Source: Desulfovirgula thermocuniculi DSM 16036
GTDB lineage: Bacteria; Bacillota; Desulfotomaculia; Desulfotomaculales; Desulfovirgulaceae
Length of the DNA stretch: 64,000 nucleotides
Direction: 5' to 3'
NCBI RefSeq assembly: GCF_000429345.1
Contig: NZ_AUBR01000008.1
Coordinates: forward strand, 1 to 64,000
Within the stretch, counting starts at the first letter, position 1, and every line of letters begins with the position of its first letter. This document shows, piece after piece, positions 42,768 to 51,018 of this stretch. The position numbers were made by a program, and so were the translations under genes. The notes below the pieces were generated by a model. The model made no database searches. It had not been told where the DNA came from and saw only the letters and a list, made by a program, of their open reading frames with translations.

Positions 42768-43658
42768 ATGCCGGGCTGGATCAAGCTGTGGCGCCAGCTT
42801 GCCGACAACGGCCACTTCAAAATGCCGGATCTGGCCTTCAAGCTGTGGATATACTGCCTGCTGAAGGCCAGCCCTTTCCCCGCGGACGGGCTTGCGCCCG
42901 GGGAGCTGTATCTATCCTACAGCGAGATCCAGCGGGAGCTCGGCCGGCCCGGCACCAAAATGAGCAGGAGCACCATCTCCCGGGCGCTGCGCTACCTGGA
43001 GGAGCACGGCTATCTCAGCCTGGAGGCGGCCGCCTTTAAGGGCATCAGGGCCCGGGTCGTAAACTGGGACAGGTACCAGTGTGCCGCTGGTACAGAAAGT
43101 GTACCAGCTGGGCCAGCCGCCAGTACAGAAAGTGTACCGGAGGGAAAGCCAGGCGCGGCGCGGCTTCCCGCCTCCTCTAGTACGGAAAATGTACCAGGCC
43201 CAGTACTCTCAGAGTACCAGACTAGTTCTCTCAGAGTACCCGGGAAAGGCCCTGAGCCCAGAAACGGCGCGGCTTCCGGAGCGCCCAAGAATAATGATAA
43301 GAATATTGATCTTGGTGTAGGTGTAGTGGTCAATGACGGCAGGGAGCAAATCCAAAAACTCTTTGAAGCCGAGTTCGGCCGGGCCCTCTCGCCAATTGAG
43401 ACTAACCAGCTGGATAACTGGCTGGCGGGGTACGGTCCGGAAATGGTGCGCGAGGCTCTGGCCCGGGCGGTACTCCAGGACAAGCGCACCCTGGCCTACG
43501 TGGGGGGAATCCTTAGGCGCCAGGCCGGCGTGACCGCCCCGGAGCGGGCCGCACGAGCTGAGTCCGGGCGCCGGCAGGGGCGCGCGCGTGGCGCCTCCGA
43601 CTGGGGCCAGGACGAGGAGGAAAAGAGAAAGCTTTTGAGGAGCCTCTACCTCAGCTAG
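42768..43658 (+). CDS. Replication initiation protein (winged helix plus DnaD-like)
   Basis: In this 296-residue protein, N-terminal GWIKLWRQLADNGHFKMPDLAFKLWIYCLLKAS with SRSTISRALRYLEEHGYLS is the winged helix of phage replication proteins. A repeat-rich linker (residues about 108-170) follows. The C-terminal IQKLFEAEFGRALSPIETNQLDNW and VREALARAVLQ match a DnaD-like domain. AAAGGAGGAGG precedes the ATG. The linker DNA contains iteron-like repeats, as in lambda O. Confidence 0.7.
   Translation: MPGWIKLWRQLADNGHFKMPDLAFKLWIYCLLKASPFPADGLAPGELYLSYSEIQRELGRPGTKMSRSTISRALRYLEEHGYLSLEAAAFKGIRARVVNWDRYQCAAGTESVPAGPAASTESVPEGKPGAARLPASSSTENVPGPVLSEYQTSSLRVPGKGPEPRNGAASGAPKNNDKNIDLGVGVVVNDGREQIQKLFEAEFGRALSPIETNQLDNWLAGYGPEMVREALARAVLQDKRTLAYVGGILRRQAGVTAPERAARAESGRRQGRARGASDWGQDEEEKRKLLRSLYLS
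43089..43242. repeat. Iteron-like repeats, candidate replication origin
   Basis: Palindromic-type units with AGTAC/GGTAC, a 7-base spacer and GTACC occur at 43089-43107, 43121-43140, 43179-43197 and 43202-43220. A partial one ends near 43242. The first two share TACAGAAAGTGTACC exactly. They lie in the linker of the replication gene, as in lambda-type origins. The surrounding DNA is GC-rich, while the next segment (43283-43330) is AT-rich, suiting an unwinding element. Confidence 0.6.
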
Positions 43659-43673
43659 AAAGGGGAGGGATGT

Positions 43674-44132
43674 ATGGGGGAGAACGCACACCGCGCCGCG
43701 GCCGCCGCGGCGGGGGGAAGGCCCATCATAAAGGTGGACGTGCTTACGGGCGAAGTGCTCGAAGACCGCCTGGCGGAGCTGTGGGCAAAGGAAGGGCTGG
43801 CCCGTGAGCCGGAGGAGCCGCGCCAAGGAGCGGCGGGCAGGGCGCCGGCGGCCCGGGAAGCGGCCCGGCGGGCGGACGGGGAGCTGCTGGAGCGCCTTTG
43901 TGCCTGGCTGGCGGCAAACCGCAGGTTCAGGAGCTGGGGCCCGCGCCGGCTGTACCGGCTGGTAAAGCTCATAGAGGGCGGGGCGAGTCTCTATGCCGCC
44001 GCCAGGAGGGTGGGCGCAAAGCACGATGCGGCAAAGAAGGTTTTGGCGAGGCTCGCGGAGGAGGGGATCGTCGGTGCCCACGCTGACCGTGCCCGGCAGG
44101 CCGGTGCCAAAGGCGCGGCCGCGGGTCGGTAA
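43674..44132 (+). CDS. Hypothetical element protein
   Basis: The 152-residue product has a variable Ala-rich N-terminus, a Glu/Arg-rich middle, and a C-terminal helical part RSWGPRRLYRLVKLIEGGASLYAAARRVGAKHDAAKKVLARLAEEGIVG that may be a helix-turn-helix. GGGGAGGGATGT precedes the ATG. It overlaps the RusA start by 59 bp. No family recognised. Confidence 0.5.
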   Translation: MGENAHRAAAAAAGGRPIIKVDVLTGEVLEDRLAELWAKEGLAREPEEPRQGAAGRAPAAREAARRADGELLERLCAWLAANRRFRSWGPRRLYRLVKLIEGGASLYAAARRVGAKHDAAKKVLARLAEEGIVGAHADRARQAGAKGAAAGR

Positions 44133-44424
44133 AAACGGCGCCGTCTACATCCCCAGGCGGTGCCGGGACTACGAGGCAAAGGTGGCCGCGCTGGCCAGGA
44201 AAGCCTTCCGTGCGCCGTACGAGGGGCCGGTGGCCCTCTCGGTGAAGGTGTACCTGGCCGGCCCCGGCGGCGACCTGGACAACTATGTAAAGTCGATCGC
44301 CGACGCCCTAAACGGCGTGGCCTGGCGGGACGACGGCCAGGTGGTGCGCATAAAGGCGGAAAAGCGCGCCGCCCCCAGGTCGGAGGAGAGGGCCGAAATA
44401 ACCGTGAGGAGGTTATCATTTTGA
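44074..44424 (+). CDS. rusA: RusA-type Holliday junction resolvase
   Basis: The product is about 116 residues. VPGRPVPKARPRVGKNG at the N-terminus and GGDLDNYVKSIADALNGVAWRDDGQVV hold the conserved acidic residues that bind Mg at the junction. RusA resolves recombination intermediates and is common in prophages. GTG 44074 has GGAGGAGGGG upstream. A longer 5' reading is antisense-like and rejected. Confidence 0.8.
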   Translation: MPTLTVPGRPVPKARPRVGKNGAVYIPRRCRDYEAKVAALARKAFRAPYEGPVALSVKVYLAGPGGDLDNYVKSIADALNGVAWRDDGQVVRIKAEKRAAPRSEERAEITVRRLSF

Positions 44425-44747
44425 GGAAGGCCGATTTTACAGCCAGAGTGCAGAAGATCCTGATCACCAACCGCGTGCGCGCGGAGGACTGGGACCAGTC
44501 CATAACGCTGGTGCTCTCCGACATCGAGCTGACCGACGAAAACCTTTTGGAGCTGCGCCAATTTAAACCAAACGAAGCAGTAATGGTGGTCATTACCCCC
44601 GCCCAGGCGACCATCTTTGATTACCTCAAAAAAGGAAGAGGAAAGCCCCCACGGGGCGGGCAGGGCGGCGAAGAAGAGCTGATCGTCATTGAAGAGGACG
44701 GCGGTGAGGAGCCGCCCGGCCGGGTGGTGAGGGAGTGGAAGTTTTAG
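44421..44747 (+). CDS. Hypothetical element protein
   Basis: The 108-residue product starts at TTG 44421, overlapping the RusA stop, with GTGAGGAGG about 10 bp upstream. LRKADFTARVQKILITNRVRAEDWDQSITLVLSDIELTDENLLELRQFKPNEAVMVVITP shows a compact alpha/beta part. An acidic tail follows. No family recognised. Confidence 0.5.
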   Translation: MRKADFTARVQKILITNRVRAEDWDQSITLVLSDIELTDENLLELRQFKPNEAVMVVITPAQATIFDYLKKGRGKPPRGGQGGEEELIVIEEDGGEEPPGRVVREWKF

Positions 44748-44956
44748 TGAGACTGGAGTGCCCGGGGTGCGGGTGCCCGCTGGAAGTGGCCTGCCTGAAC
44801 GGGGGCAGGCGCCGGTGGAGGTGCCTGAAGTGCGGGAAGGTATATACGTCCCTCTGCTACACCTGCAGAGGCGGGGAGGTCGTGGGCGTACGACTGTTCG
44901 CACCGTCAGGCCGCGGGTGCGGTAGCGGCAGGTGGGAGGAGGTGGTGGGCCGGTAG
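44747..44956 (+). CDS. Small zinc-ribbon protein
   Basis: The 69-residue product has LECPGCGCPLEVACLNGGRRRWRCLKCGKVY with two CxxC pairs and a third Cys pair (CYTC). The GTG start overlaps the previous stop codon, and GGAGTGGAAG is upstream. Last gene before a long non-coding stretch. Function unknown. Confidence 0.55.
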   Translation: MRLECPGCGCPLEVACLNGGRRRWRCLKCGKVYTSLCYTCRGGEVVGVRLFAPSGRGCGSGRWEEVVGR

Positions 44957-45628
44957 GGCCGGAGAAAACCTTCAAGAAGCGCAATGGGCCGGGTGTTCTG
45001 CCCGGCCTTTCCATTTCCCCGCCCGCCCCCATACCGCGGGGCGGTAAACCGCCTGCGCCCGCCTCCTTCCCGCAGTGCACCGCTCCGGCCGCAGGCGCAG
45101 CGCCGAGCGTCCCGGGGGCTCCGCCCCCGCACCCCCGCCAGGGGGGCGCAGTGCCCCCCTGGACCCCAAAAAAGCCCTCGCCGCCCGCTCAACACCATTT
45201 TACCGGCGCTCTCGTCGGTGTGCCGCTTGCGCCGCAGCACCTTGCCCTGAAGAAAAGCCCACCAAAGCTCGCGGCCTGTGCGGTGGACGTCCTCGGGACC
45301 TCCGCCCAAGGCCAAGCCGCTGCGGCATATGCTCGTGGGGCTCCTGCCCCCCGCCGGGCGCGGGCGCCGATGTGGAAGCCGCAAAACTCCCTGCCCAACG
45401 TTTGCCTGCGCACCACCCGGCCGCCCCGCTCCGCTATTCCTCGCGGCGCCCGGGCCTCGCCGCGCCAACCTCGGCTGGCCTCACCGTGCAGGGCCCGCCG
45501 CAAACCGGCACACCGCCTCGGGGCGCGGCGGGCCGGGCGGCCTTGGGCTCCGGCCCACGCGCCGGTATGCCCGCACTGCCGGGCGCGGCAGCAGGCCCGG
45601 TAAAAAACGTTTGTGGAGGTGTTTTTTC
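44957..45628. other. Non-coding GC-rich stretch with hairpins
   Basis: A terminator-like stem GGCCGGG/CCCGGCC with a short T run lies at 44986-45010. Further palindromes include GGGGGCTCCGCCCCC near 45114 and a stem of CCAGGGGGG with CCCCCCTGG near 45139-45165. Open frames on both strands have no convincing start and no recognisable protein pattern. The stretch may hold a regulatory RNA or the ruins of genes. I see no definite feature beyond the hairpins. Confidence 0.4.
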
Positions 45629-45985
45629 ATGCTGCGTGAGCTTTTCGCGGGTGCGGACGAGGTGCGCTTTGGCCGTGCGGTGCAGGGGCTGCTTGCCCGC
45701 CAGTATGCGGTGCGGGTTGTGTCCCGCCGGAAGGGCTACCTGCGCGCGGTGGTGGGGCATGTGGAGGCAAAGACCCCCTACGCAGTGGAGCTTTTTGTGG
45801 CGGATGATCAGCTGGTCCACCGCTGCACGTGCCCGGATTACGAGCGTGGCGGTGGGAGAGCATGCAAGCACGTGCTCATGGTGGCCATGTTCGTTGTGGC
45901 GGAGCGCGTTGAGCGTGCGGCGGCCCGCGGGGGCGGGGAGGCCCGCCGCCAGCAGCCGCGCCGCCGTGCCGGGGCCGGGCGCTAG
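45629..45985 (+). CDS. SWIM zinc-finger protein
   Basis: The 118-residue product contains VHRCTCPDYERGGGRACKHVLMV, a CxC-x(n)-CxH SWIM motif that binds zinc and contacts DNA or protein. An N-terminal beta-rich part resembles SWIM proteins involved in recombination. The last 25 residues are Arg-rich. GTGGAGGTG precedes the ATG. It stands alone between two non-coding stretches and has its own terminator. Confidence 0.7.
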   Translation: MLRELFAGADEVRFGRAVQGLLARQYAVRVVSRRKGYLRAVVGHVEAKTPYAVELFVADDQLVHRCTCPDYERGGGRACKHVLMVAMFVVAERVERAAARGGGEARRQQPRRRAGAGR

Positions 45986-45998
45986 CCCGGCTTTTTTT
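45974..45998 (+). terminator. Terminator of the SWIM gene
   Basis: GCCGGGC-gcta-GCCCGGC is followed by seven T. The 5' arm overlaps the last codons. Confidence 0.85.
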
Positions 45999-46304
45999 GC
46001 GTCTCGGGCCGCCGCACGCGGTGGGGCGGCGGCCGCCGCGGCTTGGCGGCAGGGCGGCTGCGTGCCGCCTCACCCGGAGGGCCCGGGCAGAGCGCGGCCG
46101 TTTTACCGGCAAAAGGCGGCGGAGCGGCCGCGCCCTGCCCGGGTGGCCGCGGCGGGGCCGGCGACGCTCCGCTTCGCTCCGCGACGCCGGCTGTGGCGGC
46201 AGCCGCCGCCCCTGGGGGTGCCTGCGGCCGGCGCCCGGTGTGGGGGCCACGCTAGGGCGCAGGGGCGGTGGATTGCCGTCGCCGGGAAAAGTGTGGGATG
46301 GGGC

Positions 46305-46366
46305 TTGCCTGCGGGTAGAGAAAAGTGCTATACTCTGCCCGACCGGGAATGCTGCCCGGTCTTTTT
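46305..46366 (+). promoter_or_regulatory. Promoter and 5' hairpin upstream of DUF1659 gene
   Basis: TTGCCT (46305-46310) and TATACT (46329-46334) have 18-bp spacing and a TG extension. The predicted start coincides with GACCGGG (46341-46347), which pairs with CCCGGTC (46355-46361), followed by five T. So the transcript begins with a stable hairpin, either a 5' stabiliser or an attenuator. The rest of 46000-46430 is GC-rich with no gene seen. Confidence 0.55.
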
Positions 46367-46431
46367 GCTTTTTGGGCGGGGCCGTCCCGGTCCGGCTCCG
46401 CCCGGTAAAAACCTTCCAGGAGGTGGAAAGC

Positions 46432-46656
46432 ATGGCTGTGGTCCGCGTGCCGTCCGGCGCCGTCCTGCGCCTGGTGCTCCAGACCGGCGTGGACAGCGAG
46501 GGCAACCCCGTCTACCGCAACAGGAACCTCACGAACCTGCGCACCGATGCCCAGGACCAGGACCTCTTCGACGTGGCCCAGGCCCTGGCCGGCCTGCAGG
46601 AGTACGCTTTAAGCGCCATCCACCACATCAAGAACGACCGCCTGATCCAAGCCTAA
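46432..46656 (+). CDS. DUF1659 family protein
   Basis: The 74-residue product contains LRLVLQTGVDSEGNPVYRNRNLTNLRTDAQDQDLFDVAQALAGLQ, the DUF1659 pattern. In Firmicutes this gene is usually followed by DUF2922 and a YvrJ-type gene, as here. Function unknown. GGAGGTGG precedes the ATG. Confidence 0.8.
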   Translation: MAVVRVPSGAVLRLVLQTGVDSEGNPVYRNRNLTNLRTDAQDQDLFDVAQALAGLQEYALSAIHHIKNDRLIQA

Positions 46657-46718
46657 GTTAGTAAGCAGCCGTAGTGCGCCGGAGCAGGTAATTTTCGGGT
46701 AGAGGAGGTGTGAAGGGG

Positions 46719-46955
46719 ATGGCTGTAACAACCACCCAAACCCTGCGCATGCGCTTCAGGAACGAGGCCGGCAGCATCGTCACTTTAAGCCTGGACAACC
46801 CGCGCAACAACCTGACCGCGGCCGACGTGCAGGGAGTGATGGACCTGATCATTGCCAAAAACGTCTTCGTGACCAACGGTGGGGGCCTGGTGGGCAAGGT
46901 GGATGCCAGCATCGTCGACCGCACGACCAACGTGCTCTTCGAAGTGTCGTCTTAA
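46719..46955 (+). CDS. DUF2922 family protein
   Basis: The 78-residue product contains TLRMRFRNEAGSIVTLSLDNPRNNLTAADVQGVMDLIIAKNVF, typical of DUF2922. ATG 46719 lies eight bases after GAGGAGGTG. It is the partner of the preceding DUF1659 gene. Function unknown. Confidence 0.8.
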   Translation: MAVTTTQTLRMRFRNEAGSIVTLSLDNPRNNLTAADVQGVMDLIIAKNVFVTNGGGLVGKVDASIVDRTTNVLFEVSS

Positions 46956-47035
46956 GCTTACCCCCGCGCCGGGCGGGTGGGCGGGTTTTCTCCCCCACCC
47001 GCCATTTTTTCACAAGAATTTGGGAGGTGACGGCG

Positions 47036-47224
47036 GTGGAGGATCTCTTCAGGCTGGCCGCCAACTACGGCTTCCCGATGGTGGTGGCCGGGTACCTGCT
47101 GGTGCGGTTGGAGCCGCTGATCAAGGAGCTGCAGAAGTCCATCACCCTGCTCACCCTGGTGGTGGCCAGGCAGTCGAACCTGGACGTGGAGGACATGAAG
47201 AGGATCGTGGAAGGTGAGCGGTAG
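47036..47224 (+). CDS. YvrJ family protein
   Basis: The product is about 62 residues. LFRLAANYGFPMVVAGYLLVRLEPLIKEL is the YvrJ pattern of a short hydrophobic helix followed by an amphipathic coil. GTG 47036 has GGGAGGTGA upstream. GTG 47027 is less well placed. Completes the DUF1659-DUF2922-YvrJ trio. Its holin-like size and topology are suggestive only. Confidence 0.75.
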   Translation: MEDLFRLAANYGFPMVVAGYLLVRLEPLIKELQKSITLLTLVVARQSNLDVEDMKRIVEGER

Positions 47225-47395
47225 CGCCGGCCGGCTGAGGAGGCTCCGCGGCAGGCGGGCGCGCGGTGCCCACCTGCGGCGGCCAAGCGGGCGGGCGTGC
47301 CGCACCCGGCTTGCGTCGGCCTTGCGGTGTGCGTGCAGTGCCCGGCCGGCCCGCCGGCGTGCCGCCATCAACTTTTGAGCTTCTGAAACCAGCAT

Positions 47396-47425
47396 TCCCG
47401 GGAGCCCGGACCTCCCGGGATTTTT
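47396..47425 (+). terminator. Terminator after the DUF1659-YvrJ cluster
   Basis: TCCCGGGAG pairs with CTCCCGGGA, followed by five T. Downstream base composition shifts to less GC, marking the start of the defence island. Confidence 0.85.
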
Positions 47426-47996
47426 GTTGCCCGCAAAATCTGCATGTGGTCATTAACGGACATTATTTTGATTTATTAGAAGGAAATGGTGGAAGAGTGT
47501 AGAAAAATGATCCGGGAAATGCCGGATTGGTCCCCCGAGGGCCTGCAGCCTGGCGGGTGGGAGTACGGGATGATGAGAAAGGTTTGCCTCTCTGCGGCTT
47601 TACTGTTGACAGCCGCAGCGATGTTGCACACCCTCTGGAAAGCTGACTCTGGGAGGCGGTCCGCAGGATGCATGGATCGTAACCGCGCTCAGGTTCATGG
47701 ACTGCACCCTGCCGCTCATTTTCTTCGGAAAACCCTCTGGCGTCTTCAAGGGCGGGGTAGCCCGCCCGGCAGGAGAATTCGGCGGCACCGGCGTGGTCTT
47801 AGGGGTGGAAGAAGTCTACCCGCGCGGGCAGCCCCTTAAGCGGTTCTGCCAGCCTCTGGAGTCGCACCGGTGCAGTGGAGTGCCTGCCGCCGGACAAAAT
47901 CGTTCTATTCGTCTGCCCTGCTTGAGGTTTAGAGGTGCCGCTCATTCAGAAGGCGGCCGACTGCGGGCCTGCGGTGTTGGAGGAGGGGGAATATCC
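47426..47996 (+). pseudogene. Possible decayed secreted-protein gene and spacer
   Basis: A frame starting near 47570 encodes MMRKVCLSAALLLTAAAMLH, a signal-peptide-like start, but soon turns into non-protein-like sequence. Another frame from 47697 reads MDCTLPLIFFGKPSGVFKGG and continues to 47996 without a start site. This could be one gene broken by a frameshift near 47680. Nothing else is seen here. Low confidence. Confidence 0.25.
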
Positions 47997-49337
47997 GTGC
48001 ATGACCTTCTGAGCCTCGTTTCTTCCAGAATACTGAAGATGGTGGAGTACGGCGTCGGGGAAAGGATTGAAAGTACAGATGAGCCTTTCGGCATTCCTGA
48101 AGGAGCGCCGATATACCTGCCTGAGCATGCTGTGGCGGCCATCACTCGGATGGAGCCGCATCCGGAGGCAGTAGCCGCAGAGGGTGAGGAAGTTCTTGGT
48201 ACTTACCGCCGAATGAAGAGCCCGGGTATCATCACCCTCTACTGGGAGCGCATCGGTAGCTTGTTCTGGCACCACATCCTTTCTCTGTTGCACAGCGGGT
48301 GGCGGATAAGGAGAGCAGACCTTTGCGCCCTGGCCACGGTAGCCGTAGCCAAAACTTATGTGCACGAAGTTTTTCACTTCTTTGCAGATATCTGCCGGCA
48401 CCTCTTCGGGAGCGCCTACGAGCGTGACCAGGAGGAGGCGCTGGCTGTCGCCGCGAGCTACCGCCACATCTGCCGGACCTGGTTGGAGGGAGGAGTGAAG
48501 CACCCCGTAAGTAAACCTCTGCTCGGTGAGTTCGTCTCACGGATCTTCACCTACACGGGGCCTGGGTACCGGGACTGGCACCTGTACCAGTCTGAGCACA
48601 CATTCTGCCGGGGCATAGTGGACTATCTCGGGCCGCCCGCCGCAGGCTTCCTCGAAGGCAACGGAATAGATGTTGCCTCGATTCTGCTGGCGGTCCAGGA
48701 TACGGTGAGCCAAAGTGCGGCAGTGGGCGCGGGCGTGGTAACAAGACTGGTTCCCGAAGCAGTTATGTGTTACGTCATCAGGCAGTACAGGGAGCAGGAC
48801 CCTGTTTTTGACGCTCTCTGGGCCAGCATTAGAGAAGGAGCGGTGCGTCAGGGCTGGGGAATATCGGGAACTGATCTCCGGCAGCCGCTTTACCAGTGGG
48901 TGGGCAACTACATTTCCTCGGCACAGCGGGTCTGGGGCGAAACTATCACTGAGGAGGAAGCGGCGAAGCGGTACAGCATTCTTAAGCCGCTCACAGAGAT
49001 TGCCCCGGGCGATCTTATAGTGATACCCAATATGCCCCGACCGGATGCCTTTGTGCTGTGCCGCGCCCGCGCGGGTTCGGAGAGGAGTTGCTACGATTTC
49101 GATACCGCCGATGAAAAGTATAGGGGCGCAATGGGGGATGACTTCCGGCATGTGGTTTATATCGATCCGCTCAGCGTTATGGTGGTGCCGTACGATGCGG
49201 ATCCGGCGGCCATCACCGTTAAGGAGGGGCTGAAGGGCTACTTAAAAGCAGTAAACGTTGTCAGGAATCCGGGATTCTACAGCGCGGTCAGAGAGGTGGC
49301 ATCTAACATGTGGGGGGTAGGTTGGGCAGAAAAATGA
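47997..49337 (+). CDS. Uncharacterised protein with an HExxH motif
   Basis: The 446-residue product starts at GTG 47997 behind GGAGGAGGGGG. A helical N-terminal half contains TYVHEVFHFFADICRHLFG (HEVFH at about residues 123-127), with acidic EEALAVAASY 20 residues later, resembling a zinc metallopeptidase. The C-terminal part PGDLIVIPNMPRPDAF then HVVYIDPLSVMVVPY looks like a beta-rich recognition domain. No family is recognised. It stands at the edge of the defence island, with its own spacer on both sides. Confidence 0.6.
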   Translation: MHDLLSLVSSRILKMVEYGVGERIESTDEPFGIPEGAPIYLPEHAVAAITRMEPHPEAVAAEGEEVLGTYRRMKSPGIITLYWERIGSLFWHHILSLLHSGWRIRRADLCALATVAVAKTYVHEVFHFFADICRHLFGSAYERDQEEALAVAASYRHICRTWLEGGVKHPVSKPLLGEFVSRIFTYTGPGYRDWHLYQSEHTFCRGIVDYLGPPAAGFLEGNGIDVASILLAVQDTVSQSAAVGAGVVTRLVPEAVMCYVIRQYREQDPVFDALWASIREGAVRQGWGISGTDLRQPLYQWVGNYISSAQRVWGETITEEEAAKRYSILKPLTEIAPGDLIVIPNMPRPDAFVLCRARAGSERSCYDFDTADEKYRGAMGDDFRHVVYIDPLSVMVVPYDADPAAITVKEGLKGYLKAVNVVRNPGFYSAVREVASNMWGVGWAEK

Positions 49338-49550
49338 GCCCAAAGAGGGGGCAATTCTGGCGATTCAGTTCCCTCCAGCACCGGCTCTGCTGAACTTAAG
49401 GGGTATAATCCTGATAACTGCGCTCTCGGATTTTAGGGGATGTGGAGCTGAAACTGCTGAGTTAGGCAACTGAAACCGGGGTGTTTTCTGAGCTTATGTA
49501 CTGGGCTCTAGGCAGGGGTAGAGGCGTTTTCCTGAAAAGGTGGTGTAAAA

Positions 49551-50408
49551 GTGGCATTTTTAAAGGAACAGAGGTTGCGCGGTATGCCTGCCGTCCTCCT
49601 TCTGGTCCTCGCCCTTTTAACGGCCGGCTGCGGCGGTACACTCGGCAGCTCCGCACCTGCAGCACCCAGTCTACCTGCCGCCTCCCAGCAGGCCCAGGAA
49701 CCACAGGGAGAGCCTCGGCCCTCCCAGCAGATCCAAGAGCCCCAAGGAAAGACCCAGCCCTCCCACCAGGGTGCGCCCTCCCTCATCCCTGCCACCGTTG
49801 TTGAGGCCGTGGACGGCGATACCGTGGTCGTGCGCCTCGGCGATGGGCGCACCGAAAGGGTCCGCTTCATCGGTGTGGACACGCCGGAGACGCACCACCC
49901 GACCGTCGGCGAGGAGCCGTACGGCCGCGAAGCCGCGTCCTTCACCGCCAAAAGCATCAATGGGCGCACGGTGTGGCTTGAGCTGGACGTCCAGGAGCGG
50001 GACCAGTACGGGCGGCTTCTGGCCTACGTGTGGCTGGCGGAGCCCCGGGACGGCTCGGAGGCCGAAGTGCGGGCGAAGATGTTCAACGCCCGGCTGCTCC
50101 TCGAGGGCTACGCCCAGGTGCTGACCGTGCCGCCCAACGTGAAGTACGCGGATCTCTTCGCGAAGCTCCAGCGGGAGGCCAGGGAGCAGGGCAGGGGCCT
50201 GTGGGGCCTGCCGGCCCAGGGGAACCAGGGGAAGGCGGGCCAGGGGGGCAGCAATATTCACTACGTCGGCAACATGAACTCGAAGAAGTTCCACCGCCCG
50301 GACTGCGAGTGGGCGGCCAAAATCGCCCCCGGCAACCGGGTCTACTTTGCGACGCGGGAAGAAGCATTGGGGGCTGGGTATGAAGCCTGCAGGGTATGCA
50401 GGCCCTGA
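49551..50408 (+). CDS. Thermonuclease-like (SNase) lipoprotein with Ada-type zinc tail
   Basis: In this 285-residue protein the N-terminal signal ends in LLTAGC (lipobox, Cys about 27). A Pro/Gln-rich linker follows, then an SNase domain with EAVDGDTVVVRLGDGRTERVRFIGVDTPE, ERDQYGRLLAYVW and GRGLWG. The C-terminal HYVGNMNSKKFHRPDCEWA and CRVC resemble an Ada-like zinc module. It is probably extracellular and degrades nucleic acids. GTG start. Confidence 0.85.
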   Translation: MAFLKEQRLRGMPAVLLLVLALLTAGCGGTLGSSAPAAPSLPAASQQAQEPQGEPRPSQQIQEPQGKTQPSHQGAPSLIPATVVEAVDGDTVVVRLGDGRTERVRFIGVDTPETHHPTVGEEPYGREAASFTAKSINGRTVWLELDVQERDQYGRLLAYVWLAEPRDGSEAEVRAKMFNARLLLEGYAQVLTVPPNVKYADLFAKLQREAREQGRGLWGLPAQGNQGKAGQGGSNIHYVGNMNSKKFHRPDCEWAAKIAPGNRVYFATREEALGAGYEACRVCRP

Positions 50409-50481
50409 ACGCCCCCGGCGGATGTGGTGCAGAGGTTGGGTACCTGGACAGCTTCTTTATGTGAAAGGGCGGTTCGTGAGG

Positions 50482-50925
50482 ATGGTGGAAGTAGCGGCAG
50501 CTGTGATCGTCAAGAACGGCAGGGTCCTGATTGCGCAGAGGAGGGAGGACGATAAGCTTCCCCTCAAGTGGGAGTTTCCCGGCGGGAAAGTAGAAGCTGG
50601 TGAAACTCCAGAAGAATGCCTGGTGCGGGAGATGCGGGAGGAGTTTTCTATTGACATTTCGGTGGGAGACTGCATATGTGCATCTGAATTTGAGTATGAA
50701 CACATTTCCGTAAGGCTGACGGGGTATTTTGCGGAGTGGCTGGGCGGCAGTTTGAGGCCGGCTGAGCACAGGCAGATTAGGTGGGTGCTGCCGTCTGAGC
50801 TGGACGGAATTGATTTTGCTCCAGCTGATGTGCCGATTGCGGAGGAGGTAAAAAGGAGGCTTCTTCAGAAGAAGCTGGTGTGTGGTTCCGGCGGAAGCAG
50901 GATGGAAGGCGGCCGGCAGAAGTAG
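50482..50925 (+). CDS. Nudix hydrolase, MutT-like
   Basis: The 147-residue protein has the Nudix box in WEFPGGKVEAGETPEECLVREMREEF, and VAAAVIVKNGRVLIAQR at the start. It probably hydrolyses oxidised dGTP or CTP (MutT/YjhB type). ATG 50482 has GTGAGG in front. A frame reaching back to 50347 overlaps the nuclease gene and is rejected. A tail of 15 residues is Gly-rich. Confidence 0.85.
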   Translation: MVEVAAAVIVKNGRVLIAQRREDDKLPLKWEFPGGKVEAGETPEECLVREMREEFSIDISVGDCICASEFEYEHISVRLTGYFAEWLGGSLRPAEHRQIRWVLPSELDGIDFAPADVPIAEEVKRRLLQKKLVCGSGGSRMEGGRQK

Positions 50926-51018
50926 GTAGCATACCCATCGGGGGTTCCGGAAATCGACCCGAATTGTTCCTTTTCGATATGCGCTGAGAAATTCCGCCGC
51001 TGGGGAGGGGGAAGGAAT

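Noticed and set aside
44857-45468. A 203-codon minus-strand frame in the prophage
   Set aside because: It overlaps a zinc-ribbon gene and terminator hairpins and has no start site or recognisable motif.
45075-46661. A 528-codon open frame on the plus strand
   Set aside because: It runs through hairpins, the SWIM gene and a promoter in the wrong frame, has Pro/Arg/Ala-only content typical of GC-rich shadow frames, and no ribosome site.
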